64,000 nt of DNA, taken from Streptomyces nodosus (lineage in GTDB: Bacteria > Actinomycetota > Actinomycetes > Streptomycetales > Streptomycetaceae). The notes beneath the pieces were generated by a model. The model searched no databases, was not told the DNA's origin, and saw nothing but the letters and a program-made list of their open reading frames with translations. Each line of letters begins with the position of its first letter. Position 1 is the stretch's first letter. This document shows positions 56,899 to 64,000 of the stretch, one piece after another. The DNA is taken from assembly GCF_008704995.1 (NCBI RefSeq), contig NZ_CP023747.1, forward strand, positions 3,498,501-3,562,500, read 5' to 3'. Both the position numbers and the translations under genes were made by a program.

Positions 56899-57084
56899 CG
56901 CCCGACGTCTTATCGCGCCATTAGGAGGCAGGCCGCGCCGCAGCGGCGGCGCGCGCCCGCGCCGTGCGCGGGCCTTGATGAAGTAGGGAAACTCTTACCG
57001 CATGGTGCACAAACGGAGCGGACCGGCTCCCTTGGGCTCCGGTCCGCTCCGGATCGAGGCGGTGGGAAGCTCTGTGCTCTGGAC

Positions 57085-57216
57085 CGCGGGGTCTCGATCA
57101 TCTACGCCGGCATCTTCGCTCCGAACAAGGACGCCGTCGGCTTCTACTTCGCGTCCGGTTTCGGACCACGCGGGATCTTGCTGAGCAAGGAGCAAGAGAT
57201 TCCCGGTGCCAGCTGA
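57085..57216 (+). pseudogene. C-terminal fragment of a GNAT acetyltransferase
   Basis: The last ~43 codons before the stop read as the end of a GNAT domain: AGIFAPNKDAVGFYFASGFGPRG matches the family pattern of Asn-x-x-A-x-x-F/Y-Y-x-x-x-G-F. The upstream sequence in this frame lacks the acetyl-CoA motif, so the N-terminal part is lost. Confidence 0.4.
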
Positions 57217-57421
57217 TGCCCAGGGCAAAGGTCGCCTGATGCGGCACTAGTAGTGACAGAAATCAGTAACCGCGCTCGCCGTGGCCCCTGTGGCCTCACG
57301 TCACCGACCCCGCACCCGACAGCACTGTCACCCGAATGGCGCAACATGCCGTGCCACCCACATGGGTGGAGATCAAGCTGACTAGTGGCCCAGCCGAGGC
57401 AATCCGTGAAAGGGGAACCAA

Positions 57422-57628
57422 ATGCGCATTCGACGAATCCTCGCCGCTGGCATCGCCACGGCAGCCCTCGCCGGACTCGGCCTCACAGGCGCCGCCACCG
57501 CCACCGCCCAGGGTGCCCCATCCGCCGTCAGCCCTTCTGAGTGCAGGCAGGGCGGCGGAGAGCCCCGGATCGACTTGCCGGGCAACCCCTGCGTGGGCGG
57601 TACGTACGACGGTCAGGCGGTCGACTAA
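57422..57628 (+). CDS. small secreted peptide, 68 aa
   Basis: A 68-aa protein. Residues 1-30 are a classic signal peptide (MRIRRILAAGIATAALAGLGL, cut near ATAQG). The mature ~38 residues carry two cysteines (PSECRQGG and NPCVGG) and no known motif. GAAAGGGG precedes the ATG. A hairpin follows the stop, so it is probably expressed on its own. Confidence 0.65.
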   Translation: MRIRRILAAGIATAALAGLGLTGAATATAQGAPSAVSPSECRQGGGEPRIDLPGNPCVGGTYDGQAVD

Positions 57629-57639
57629 ACCCCCACAAG

Positions 57640-57668
57640 GCGCCCCGCAGCCACGCGCCGCGGGGCGC
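57640..57668 (+). terminator. hairpin after the secreted peptide gene
   Basis: Arms GCGCCCCGC (57640-57648) and GCGGGGCGC (57660-57668) with an 11-base loop, 12 bases after the stop. Confidence 0.7.
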
Positions 57669-57773
57669 TCCCGCGCGAGCGTAGCCGGGAGAGTCGCAGG
57701 GACTGTGCCGACCCGTCGGGCACGCCGCCTGGTCGGCCACATCGCGCTCACAGGTGCCAAGTACTGAGCTTCC

Positions 57774-58231
57774 CCAACGCTTCTGCGCCTTCCTCAATGA
57801 TCTTCATTCGGGCACGCCGCTCGGCTCGTGGTGATGAGCGTCCTGAGCAGTGCTCTGGCCGGGCCACTTGCGGTAGAGCAATCCGCACTCCTCGATGAAC
57901 CACCCTGTGCTGACGGCGTTCAGGGCCATCAAGAGGCCGGTGTCCTCAGAGGATGGGAGCGCCATCCATCCGCCCAACGCGCTCACAAGGTCGCGCCGTG
58001 CGCACGGCGTCGCCGGATGCACCTGCGCCCTGTAGCCGTGCGTTCGCCACGTTCCAGGACTGCGCCTTGGGTGATCGGTCCGGCGGGGGGCGCCCTCGAA
58101 GCCAACGGTTGATCCGTCCGGCAGTAGGTCGAGGACGCGTGATGTCGTCCACGCAGCCTCGCTCTGCTTGGTCAGGACCGTGATGTCTCGGAGTAGGGCG
58201 CCTGGGCTGAGCATGTCGTCGGCGTCAGCCC
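57774..58231 (-). pseudogene. glycosyltransferase family 2 remnant, joined to an integrase tail
   Basis: Read on the minus strand this matches the C-terminal part of a GT2 protein: A-D-A-D-D-M-L-S-P-G (with DxD), ALLRDITVLTKQSEAAWTTSRV, then HGYRAQVHPATPCARRDLVSALGGWMALPSSEDTGLLMAL and GWFIEECGLLYRKWPGQ. The N-terminal half is missing: similarity stops at 58231 where an integrase fragment begins on the other strand. A single-base shift near 57800 moves the last codons (about KIIEEGAEAL) out of frame. So it is broken at both ends. Confidence 0.8.
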
Positions 58232-58458
58232 TACGCCGAGTCCCGCGAGAACGGCATGCACGCGCTCCGCCACTTCTACGCCTCGGTGCTCCTGGACGCG
58301 GGCGAGAACATCAAGGCCCTCGCCGGGTACCTCGGTCACTCGGACCCGGGCCTGACGTTCCGCGTGTACGCGCACCTGATGCCGTCGAGTCAGGAGCGCA
58401 CCCGCAAAGCCGTGGCCGCCGTCTTCGACACGGCCCAGTCCTCTCCGTCCAGCACCTG
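58232..58458 (+). pseudogene. tyrosine integrase tail, copy A
   Basis: About 75 codons of a phage-type tyrosine recombinase, from YAESRENGMHALRHFYAS to the stop. It contains the catalytic H-x-L-R-H (MHALRHF), L-G-H-S and the Tyr in RVYAHLMPSSQER. It is very close to copy B at 60410-61432 with only scattered differences, then its last residues diverge. The N-terminal and most of the catalytic domain are lost at the junction with the GT2 remnant. Confidence 0.85.
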
Positions 58459-58478
58459 ACGGCCCAGAGACGGCCCAG
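58459..58478. repeat. ACGGCCCAG pair, copy 2 (after integrase tail A)
   Basis: Units at 58459-58467 and 58470-58478, 11 bases apart, start right at the stop of the integrase tail. Identical arrangement to copy 1. Confidence 0.8.
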
Positions 58479-58565
58479 CTGGGCAGGCGGGCTGGGTGAC
58501 CTCCGTTGTCAGTGCGTGCGGCTATGGTGCGTCCGCCATCAAGGGCAACGTTCTAGGGAGGGGCT

Positions 58566-59324
58566 TTGGGAGCCAAGACGGGACTGCTGGTGTACGCCGA
58601 CGGCGACGTGCCGGGGTTGCTGCGACGAGTGGGGGCGGCGGATCTCGACCGGACGACCACCATGATGCGGCGGCTGTACCCGGGCGGGGAGATCGAGGGG
58701 TGCGAGGGCTCGAATCTCTGGGACGGTGTGTACCCGCCGAAGGGGACGGTGTACGCAGCCAGCTGGCCGGGCCTGGATGTCATAGGTGATCAGAGGGTGA
58801 TGATCGACGCCCCTTCCCAGCTCCCGGAGCACCTCGTGGCGGCAAGCGTCGGCCGGCGGCTCGTCCTGCACGCGATGCACAGCGTCGTCGACTGGCTGGC
58901 GTTCGCCGTGTGGGAGGACGGGTGCCTCGTCCGCTCCCTGAGCCTGTCGCCGGACAGCGGCATCATCGAGAACATCGGCGAACCACTCCCCTTTGAACTG
59001 CCCTACTGGGCCGGGGACCGCCAGGCTGACATCGTTCCCTGGCCCGGCGAGGAGGAAGAGCCGTACGCACTGCCTTTTCACCCCTTGGACTTGGGCGAAG
59101 ACGCGCTGCGTGCGCTCTGCGGCTTCATCCAGGAGGGTCGTCCCGAGCCCGATGACGTCGACGCGGACGCCATCGAGCTGTACGGATTCCACGTGCGTGA
59201 CCCGCACGGGCCTGACCCTGCAGAACAGGAAGCGGAGCTACGCAGAGCCATGGAAGCCATGGTTCCGCCGCGCTTCTACGCACTGAGCCCTGACGGCTCG
59301 CTGATCGAGCGCGACGGCCTTTAG
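58566..59324 (+). CDS. DUF6928-like protein, TTG start
   Basis: A 252-aa cytoplasmic protein starting at a rare TTG, preceded by TAGGGAGGGG. It matches a widespread actinomycete family of unknown function (DUF6928-type): it begins GAKTGLLVYADGDVPGLL, then WDGVYPPKGTVYAASWPGLDVIGDQ, and carries acidic runs such as PWPGEEEEPYALPFHPLDLGEDALRAL. No catalytic pattern is visible. It is intact, in contrast to its neighbours, so it may be current cargo. Confidence 0.7.
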   Translation: MGAKTGLLVYADGDVPGLLRRVGAADLDRTTTMMRRLYPGGEIEGCEGSNLWDGVYPPKGTVYAASWPGLDVIGDQRVMIDAPSQLPEHLVAASVGRRLVLHAMHSVVDWLAFAVWEDGCLVRSLSLSPDSGIIENIGEPLPFELPYWAGDRQADIVPWPGEEEEPYALPFHPLDLGEDALRALCGFIQEGRPEPDDVDADAIELYGFHVRDPHGPDPAEQEAELRRAMEAMVPPRFYALSPDGSLIERDGL

Positions 59325-59477
59325 CTCACGACCTCTTCGTCCCGAAGCAACTTGGACCGGTGCGCCGCCTTGGGCTGCTGCGCGTCTCACCAGCGCTGAT
59401 GGTCCACAGACTTTCGCGCTCGTCCGCCGATGTTCGTCGGCGTTGTCACGCAGTTAGACACTCACCGCGGCTCCGGT

Positions 59478-59732
59478 TCACTTCTTGCGGCGCTTGCTCG
59501 TCCTCTTCTTCAGCTCGGCTTGGCCGCGCTTCGTCCAGTCACCTTGGTGGAGGTAGCAGCGCGATGTGCCCTTCACTGTCTTGTTCTGGCAACGATCGCC
59601 GGCCGCCGTTGGCCAACCACACTTCCCCTGCTTCCACTCGCCCACCGTCCACCCCCGGTAGTCCGGCTCACCTGTCAACGACCAGCGTGCGTGAACGTGC
59701 AGACGTGGGGGAGGGCGCATGGCTGGCGGCAC
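59478..59732 (-). CDS. small Cys/His protein, DUF5763-like zinc binder
   Basis: An 84-aa protein. The core reads KCGWPTAAGDRCQNKTVKGTSRCYLH, giving a C-x8-C-x10-C-x2-H pattern like small zinc-binding DUF5763 modules found on elements and phages. The tail is very basic (KKRTSKRRKK). The start is uncertain and may be internal, after the Pro/Arg-rich first 15 residues. Confidence 0.5.
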   Translation of the reverse strand: MPPAMRPPPRLHVHARWSLTGEPDYRGWTVGEWKQGKCGWPTAAGDRCQNKTVKGTSRCYLHQGDWTKRGQAELKKRTSKRRKK

Positions 59733-59976
59733 CCGGGCCTCAGGCGTACGCGGTCAGTACATCCGGCGCTCCTCCTTGATGTGCACGCTTTCCAATTGTG
59801 GTGGTGGGATGGTGGGGTGTGCGCGGGGGCGTTCACCTGGGTTCGTGGGCGGCTCGCGACGAGGTTGGAACCGTCACGGCGGCTCAGATGAACCTTGCTG
59901 AACGGGGCTGAATGAGACGGAAACTGAGAGGGTCTGCCCGCCCACCGCTGTCAGAGGCCTCGTCCAGCCTCCGGCC
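59733..59976. other. non-coding stretch before the DUF1877 gene
   Basis: I see no gene here. The sequence 59810-59870 is GT/GG-rich. Confidence 0.35.
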
Positions 59977-60405
59977 ATGAGCATGATCGGTGAGTACCTG
60001 CGCGTTACGGCTGCTGAGCTCGACCGGGCGATTCAAGACCCTGACTGGGCGCTGGATTTCGCCGAAGAGGTCCAGGACGCCGAGGAGGAGTCAGAACCAG
60101 CGCCCACCAAAGCGCGTCATTTCAGCACGTCCAAGACCTGGGACATGCTGGGCTTCCTCTTGACGCGTGCCGACTTCCCGGTGGACGTCATCCATGGTGA
60201 GGAGCCGTTTGCCGAGGATGAGGACTGGGGTTACGGGCCGCCGAGGTACCTGCGCTCGGAGCGGGTGCGTCTTGCATCGCGGGCGCTGCGTGCCACCACT
60301 TATGACCAGCTCGTTAGCGGCGTGAATCCGGCCGACCTGACCAAGGCTGATGTGTATCCCCTGGCTGGGGCGTATCCCCTCGGATGGGATCCGAAGCGGA
60401 CATGA
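59977..60405 (+). pseudogene. DUF1877 protein truncated at its C-terminus
   Basis: The first ~120 residues match DUF1877 proteins: MSMIGEYLRVTAAELDRAI, SKTWDMLGFLLTRADFP, then YGPPRYLRSERVRLASRALRATTYDQLVSGVNPADLTKADVYPLAG. Family members run to about 160-175 aa. Here similarity ends at the Y-P-L-G-W-D region and a stop follows after only 142 codons, at the same place where integrase similarity (copy B) begins. The gene has been cut by the integrase junction. Confidence 0.75.
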
Positions 60406-60409
60406 CGCG

Positions 60410-61432
60410 GGACAGTACATCGACCCCCGCGCGGCCCGGATCACCTTCCAGCAGTACGCCGAGAAGTGGGTGACTCACGCGCCGGACCCGAACACTCAGG
60501 CCTCGATGGAGTCGCAGCTCAGGTTGCACGCCTATCCCTACCTGGGGTCGCGTTCTCTCGGCTCCTTCCAGCCCGCTCACATCCGCGATTGGGTGCGACA
60601 GCTCCAGGAGAACGGCGTCCGTGGCTCGTATGCCCGGACGATCTACTCCAACGTGCGCGCCGCCCTCGGCGCGGCTGTGGATGACGGGCACCTTCCCCGG
60701 AACCCGTGCGCCGCCCGCTCGGTCCGGCCGCCGACCGTGGACAACAAGCGCATCGCCCCCTGGACGCCGGAACGGGTCTTCGCCGTCCGGGCCGGCATGC
60801 CCGAGAGGTACCAAGCCATGGTCGACCTGGGCGGCGGCTGCGTCCTCCGGCAGGGCGAAATCCTCGGCTTCGCCGTCGACGCGATCGACTTCGAGTCGGA
60901 GACGCTCCACGTGGTACAGCAACTCAAGCTGAGCCGCAGCAAGCCCGTGTTCGCCCCTCCCAAGGGCGGCAAGCTGCGGGACGTCCCACTCCCCGGCCCG
61001 GTCGCCGATGCCCTCCGGGCCCACATGACACGGTTCCCGCCGGCCGAGATCACCTTGCCGTGGAAGGTGGCGGACGGGCCTCCGGTGACCAAGCGACTGA
61101 TCTTCACCGGGCCGCGTGGCGGGCACGTCTGGCGTACGTCGCTCAACGAGGAGGTGTGGAAGCGAACACTCGCCAGTGCCGGTGTGATCCCCGAGCGGAA
61201 GCCGGGCGAGTCGTACGCCGAGTCACGCGAGAACGGCATGCACGCACTGAGGCACTTCTACGCCTCGGTGCTCCTGGACGCGGGCGAGGACATCAAGGCC
61301 CTCGCCGAGTACCTCGGTCACTCGGACCCGGGCCTGACGCTCCGCGTGTACGCGCACCTCATGCCGTCCAGCCAGGAGCGCACCCGCAAGGCCGTGGCCG
61401 CCGTCTTCAGCAGCGAAATGCCCGGTGCCTGA
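60410..61432 (+). pseudogene. tyrosine integrase, copy B, N-terminally truncated
   Basis: About 340 codons with integrase similarity from GQYIDPRAARITFQQYAEKW to the stop. The core-binding domain (about GSRSLGSFQPAHIRDWVRQLQ) and the catalytic domain with R in VLRQGEILGF, HALRHFYAS, LGHSDPG and Tyr in RVYAHL are intact. The N-terminal arm-binding ~80-90 residues are missing: sequence before GQY is a different gene. Adding one base at 60409-60411 would restore D-M-T-R-G-Q-Y, so there is also a frameshift. It may still make a truncated protein but is unlikely to integrate normally. Confidence 0.85.
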
Positions 61433-61481
61433 GAGGGCCCAGACACTTACGCTCCTGATCAGAAGCGGGAGGAGATCCGGG

Positions 61482-61763
61482 ATGACGGTCGAGTACTTCA
61501 CGTTGGTCTGCGACGAGGTGCCCCACGACCTGGTGCTCGTCCACCCCGGTGCCTGTCCACTCGACGTAGCCCAGGTCGTACGTCGGCTGACCGGACTGAG
61601 CCTGTGGCGCAGCAAGGTCCTGGTGGATCAAGCCCCTGTTGTGATCCTCGATCGCGTTCCGGAGGAGATCGCCGAGAGTGCGGTCGCGGCCCTCCGCGAT
61701 GCGGGAGGACGGGCAGAGGTGAGGCAGCGGCCGGAACCACACTCTCCCGGTCCTGTCGCCTGA
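61482..61763 (+). CDS. stand-alone bL12 C-terminal-domain-like protein
   Basis: A 93-aa protein. Residues 28-86 align with the ribosomal protein bL12 C-terminal domain: VAQVVRRLTGLSLWRSKVLVDQAPVVILDRVPEEIAESAV followed by ALRDAGGRAEVR, matching V-K-x-V-R-x-x-T-G-L-x-L-x-x-A-K-x-L-V-(D/E)-x-x-P and (A/L)-x-x-A-G-A-x-V-E-(L/V). The bL12 N-terminal dimerisation domain is absent. GGGAGGAG precedes the ATG. It is the only intact gene between integrase copy B and gpmA, so it is probably element cargo. Confidence 0.75.
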   Translation: MTVEYFTLVCDEVPHDLVLVHPGACPLDVAQVVRRLTGLSLWRSKVLVDQAPVVILDRVPEEIAESAVAALRDAGGRAEVRQRPEPHSPGPVA

Positions 61764-61803
61764 CGGCCCGGTCGAGCAGCTCACGGCCCAGAGACGGCCC
61801 CAG
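61763..61803. repeat. ACGGCCCAG pair, copy 3 (after integrase copy B)
   Basis: Units at 61783-61791 and 61794-61803 (the second with one extra C), 11 bases apart, plus a near-match ACGGCCCGG at 61763. They lie 20 bases before the gpmA terminator, so this is the element end next to gpmA. Confidence 0.75.
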
Positions 61804-61811
61804 CACAGCAA

Positions 61812-61852
61812 CAAGCCCCCTGTCCGCGAGGGATCCGCAGGCAGGGGGCTTG
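61812..61852 (-). terminator. gpmA terminator hairpin
   Basis: Arms CAAGCCCCCTG (61812-61822) and CAGGGGGCTTG (61842-61852) lie just after the gpmA stop (61864) on the minus strand. The element region ends on its other side. Confidence 0.8.
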
Positions 61853-61863
61853 AATGTTCCCGC

Positions 61864-62625
61864 TTACTTCTTCTTGCCCTGGTTCTTGACCGCCTCGATG
61901 GCGGCTGCCGCCGCGTCCGGGTCGAGGTACGTGCCGCCCGGGGTGACCGGCTTGAAGTCGGCGTCGAGTTCGTAGGAGAGCGGGATGCCGGTCGGGATGT
62001 TCAGGCCCGCGATATCGGCGTCCGAGATGCCGTCGAGGTGCTTGACCAGGGCGCGCAGGCTGTTGCCGTGGGCGGCGATCAGGACCGTGCGGCCGGACAG
62101 GAGGTCGGGGACGACCGAGTCGAACCAGTAGGGGAGCATCCGGACGACGACGTCCTTCAGGCACTCCGTCTGCGGGCGCAGCTCCGGCGGCAGGGCCGCG
62201 TAGCGCGGGTCGGAGAACTGGGAGTACTCGGCGTCGCGGTCCAGCGGCGGCGGCGGGGTGTCATAGGAGCGGCGCCACAGCATGAACTGCTCCTCGCCGA
62301 ACTCCTGGAGCGTCTGCGCCTTGTCCTTGCCCTGCAGGGCCCCGTAGTGCCGCTCGTTCAGGCGCCAGGAACGGTGGACCGGGATCCAGTGGCGGTCGGC
62401 TGCCTCCAGCGCGAGCTGCGCGGTGCGGATCGCGCGCTTCTGGACGGAGGTGTGAACCACGTCGGGCAGCAGGCCGGCGTCCTTCAGCAGCTCACCGCCG
62501 CGGACCGCCTCCTTCTCGCCCTTCTCGTTCAGGTTGACGTCCACCCAGCCGGTGAACAGGTTCTTCGCGTTCCACTCGCTCTCGCCGTGGCGGAGGAGGA
62601 TCAGCTTGTACGGTGCGTCGGCCAT
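61864..62625 (-). CDS. gpmA: 2,3-bisphosphoglycerate-dependent phosphoglycerate mutase
   Basis: A 253-aa glycolytic enzyme interconverting 3- and 2-phosphoglycerate. The active-site His is in [11 protein letters not shown], followed by [36 protein letters not shown] and the second His in [17 protein letters not shown]. The length (~250 aa) is that of the cofactor-dependent dimeric form. The C-terminal KNQGKKK tail is typical. The start at 62625 is preceded by GGGGC. It is housekeeping and marks the right border of the mobile region. Confidence 0.95.
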   Translation of the reverse strand: MADAPYKLILLRHGESEWNAKNLFTGWVDVNLNEKGEKEAVRGGELLKDAGLLPDVVHTSVQKRAIRTAQLALEAADRHWIPVHRSWRLNERHYGALQGKDKAQTLQEFGEEQFMLWRRSYDTPPPPLDRDAEYSQFSDPRYAALPPELRPQTECLKDVVVRMLPYWFDSVVPDLLSGRTVLIAAHGNSLRALVKHLDGISDADIAGLNIPTGIPLSYELDADFKPVTPGGTYLDPDAAAAAIEAVKNQGKKK

Positions 62626-62800
62626 GGCCCCGAGCGTAATCGACCCGCTTGATCGTCCGCGCGCCCGCCCGGCAGGCGGACCGCGGCCGAGGGGGCCGTC
62701 CGACAGTTGACGGCTTCTGTTAATCGAGTAGCCGCCCGGGCAGCCGCTCTCGTAAGTTGTGCTCACCGCCACAGCCGCTTACATCCGGGGGGATCCCGTC

Positions 62801-64000
62801 ATGCCCGTCGCCGCCCTCAGGCGTGCCGTCCGCGAGTCCGTCTCCGGGCTTCCCCGCGAGTTCTGGTGGCTGTGGACCAGCACGCTCGTCAACCGGCTGG
62901 GTGCCTTCGTCGCCACCTTCATGGCGCTCTATCTGACCCTCGGACGCGGCTACTCCGCCTCGTACGCCGGTCTCGTCGCATCCCTGCACGGCCTGGGCGG
63001 TGTCATCTCCTCCCTCGTCGCGGGCGTGATGACCGACCGGCTCGGGCGGCGGCCGACCCTGCTGATCGCCCAGTCGTCCACGGCCGTCTCCGTCGCCCTG
63101 CTCGGATTCATGCACGACCCGGTGGCCATCGCCGCCGTCGCCTTCCTGGTCGGGATGGCGAGCAACGCCTCCCGCCCCGCGGTGCAGGCGATGATGGCCG
63201 ACATCGTCCGGCCCGAGGACCGGGTGCGGGCCTTCTCCCTCAACTACTGGGCGATCAACCTGGGTTTCGCCGTCTCCGCCATGGGTGCCGGCTTCATCGC
63301 CAAGTACAGCTATCTCGCCGGGTTCCTGATCGAGGCGGCGATGACGATGGCCTGCGCGATCGTCGTCTTTGTGAAGCTGCCCGAGTCACGGCCCACCCGG
63401 ATCAGCAAGGGGTCGGCCGAGGAGGTCGGGCTCGGCACCGTGCTGCGCGACGGCCGCTTCATGAGCGTGGTCGGGCTGTCCTTCCTGGTCGCCGTCATCT
63501 TCCAGCAGGGGTCCGTGGGCCTGCCGGTGGCGATGGGCAGGGCCGGTTTCACCCCCGCCGACTACGGCCTGGCGGTCGCCGTCAACGGTTTTCTGATCGT
63601 GGCGCTGCAGCTGCCGGTCACCCGGTTCATCGAGCGTCGTGACCCGCGTCAGCTGCTGATCGTCTCGTCGCTGCTCGCGGGCTACGGCTTCGGACTGACC
63701 GCCTTCGCGGGCTCGGTCGCCGTCTTCGCTCTCACGGTCTGTGTGTGGACCATGGCGGAGATCGTCAACGCGCCCGTCCAGACCGGTCTCGTGGTCCGCC
63801 TCTCCCCCACCCATGGGCGCGGCCGCTACCAGGGCATGTACACCCTGTCCTGGGCGGTGGCGGCCCTGATCGCCCCGCTGATGTCCGGCCTGGTCATCGA
63901 CCGGTTCGGCGCGAAGTGGCTGTGGGGGATGTGCGCGGTGGTGGGCATGGTCGCCGCGGCCGGGTACGCACTCCTGATGCGCCGCCTCCCGGCACAGGAG
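62801..64000 (+). CDS. MFS transporter, 3' end outside window
   Basis: At least 400 aa of a 12-helix MFS permease. It starts at an ATG after GGGGGG, with TM1 in LWTSTLVNRLGAFVATFMALYL, the loop motif GVMTDRLGRRPTLL, and SNASRPAVQAMMADIV after TM4. The C-terminal half is also helical through LLMRRLPAQ. It resembles multidrug/sugar exporters of the DHA1 type; the substrate is unknown. The stop lies beyond the window. Confidence 0.85.
   Translation, partial: MPVAALRRAVRESVSGLPREFWWLWTSTLVNRLGAFVATFMALYLTLGRGYSASYAGLVASLHGLGGVISSLVAGVMTDRLGRRPTLLIAQSSTAVSVALLGFMHDPVAIAAVAFLVGMASNASRPAVQAMMADIVRPEDRVRAFSLNYWAINLGFAVSAMGAGFIAKYSYLAGFLIEAAMTMACAIVVFVKLPESRPTRISKGSAEEVGLGTVLRDGRFMSVVGLSFLVAVIFQQGSVGLPVAMGRAGFTPADYGLAVAVNGFLIVALQLPVTRFIERRDPRQLLIVSSLLAGYGFGLTAFAGSVAVFALTVCVWTMAEIVNAPVQTGLVVRLSPTHGRGRYQGMYTLSWAVAALIAPLMSGLVIDRFGAKWLWGMCAVVGMVAAAGYALLMRRLPAQE

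Overview
The window is high-GC DNA (many GTG starts, strong third-position GC, rare TTA codons) with gene content typical of a Streptomyces chromosome. Markers are cdgB, an aromatic type II PKS spore-pigment (whiE-type) cluster, an HbpS-SenS-SenR-like redox/haem sensor set, msiK, carD, ispD-ispF-cysS-rlmB and phoR-phoP/phoU. No rRNA operon and no CRISPR array were seen. One complete tRNA gene (Thr, anticodon UGU) is present.

Layout. 0-2.2 kb: a beta-carbonic anhydrase (cut by the window edge), cyanase and two zinc nucleoside-deaminase-fold enzymes, all in one direction. 2.3-6.1 kb: a secreted HbpS-like protein and an ankyrin membrane protein, transcribed divergently from a sensor kinase and response regulator. 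A 22-bp imperfect palindrome lies in the divergent gap. 6.1-9.3 kb: a membrane-anchored CBM-like protein and the diguanylate cyclase cdgB, whose upstream region carries a BldD-like box and a CRP-like palindrome. 9.3-21.2 kb: mixed metabolic and membrane genes (flavin reductase, ArfB, TerD, M1 peptidase lipoprotein, MFS exporter, quinone reductase, pentapeptide protein, VOC, GNAT, FAD amine oxidase, rhomboid-like protein, beta-helix protein).

21.3-29.7 kb: the spore-pigment locus. Seven genes on the minus strand run monooxygenase-like protein, cupin, KS-alpha, CLF, ACP, aromatase and cyclase, mostly overlapping or closely spaced. An FAD hydroxylase is divergent at one end and an O-methyltransferase converges at the other. 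30-33.6 kb: a 1,216-aa secreted ExeM-type nuclease. 33.7-36.4 kb: small membrane proteins and the scar of an integrative element at tRNA-Thr (duplicated tRNA 3' end plus an integrase tail).

36.6-51 kb: a core block of msiK, a nucleotidyltransferase, DoxX protein, rlmB, cysS, ispF, ispD, carD, a lipoprotein, phoP-phoR and phoU with a PHO-box-like repeat. 51.2-55.7 kb: membrane and accessory genes, two of them with TTA codons. 55.7-61.8 kb: an accreted, decaying integrative-element region next to gpmA. It holds two related integrase remnants, each joined to a truncated unrelated gene (a family 2 glycosyltransferase and a DUF1877 protein), plus several small ORFs, a stand-alone bL12-C-terminal-domain-like protein, and short tandem repeats next to the integrase ends. 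The window closes with gpmA and an MFS gene cut by the edge.

The clearest working units are cyanate breakdown with bicarbonate supply, secreted redox/haem sensing, c-di-GMP developmental control, spore pigment synthesis, MEP-pathway isoprenoid synthesis and phosphate control. I see no wholly new multi-gene system with certainty. The best candidates for new biology are the cyanase-deaminase neighbourhood, the ankyrin partner of the HbpS set, the bL12-like domain protein in the mobile region, and the Cys-rich peptide after phoU.
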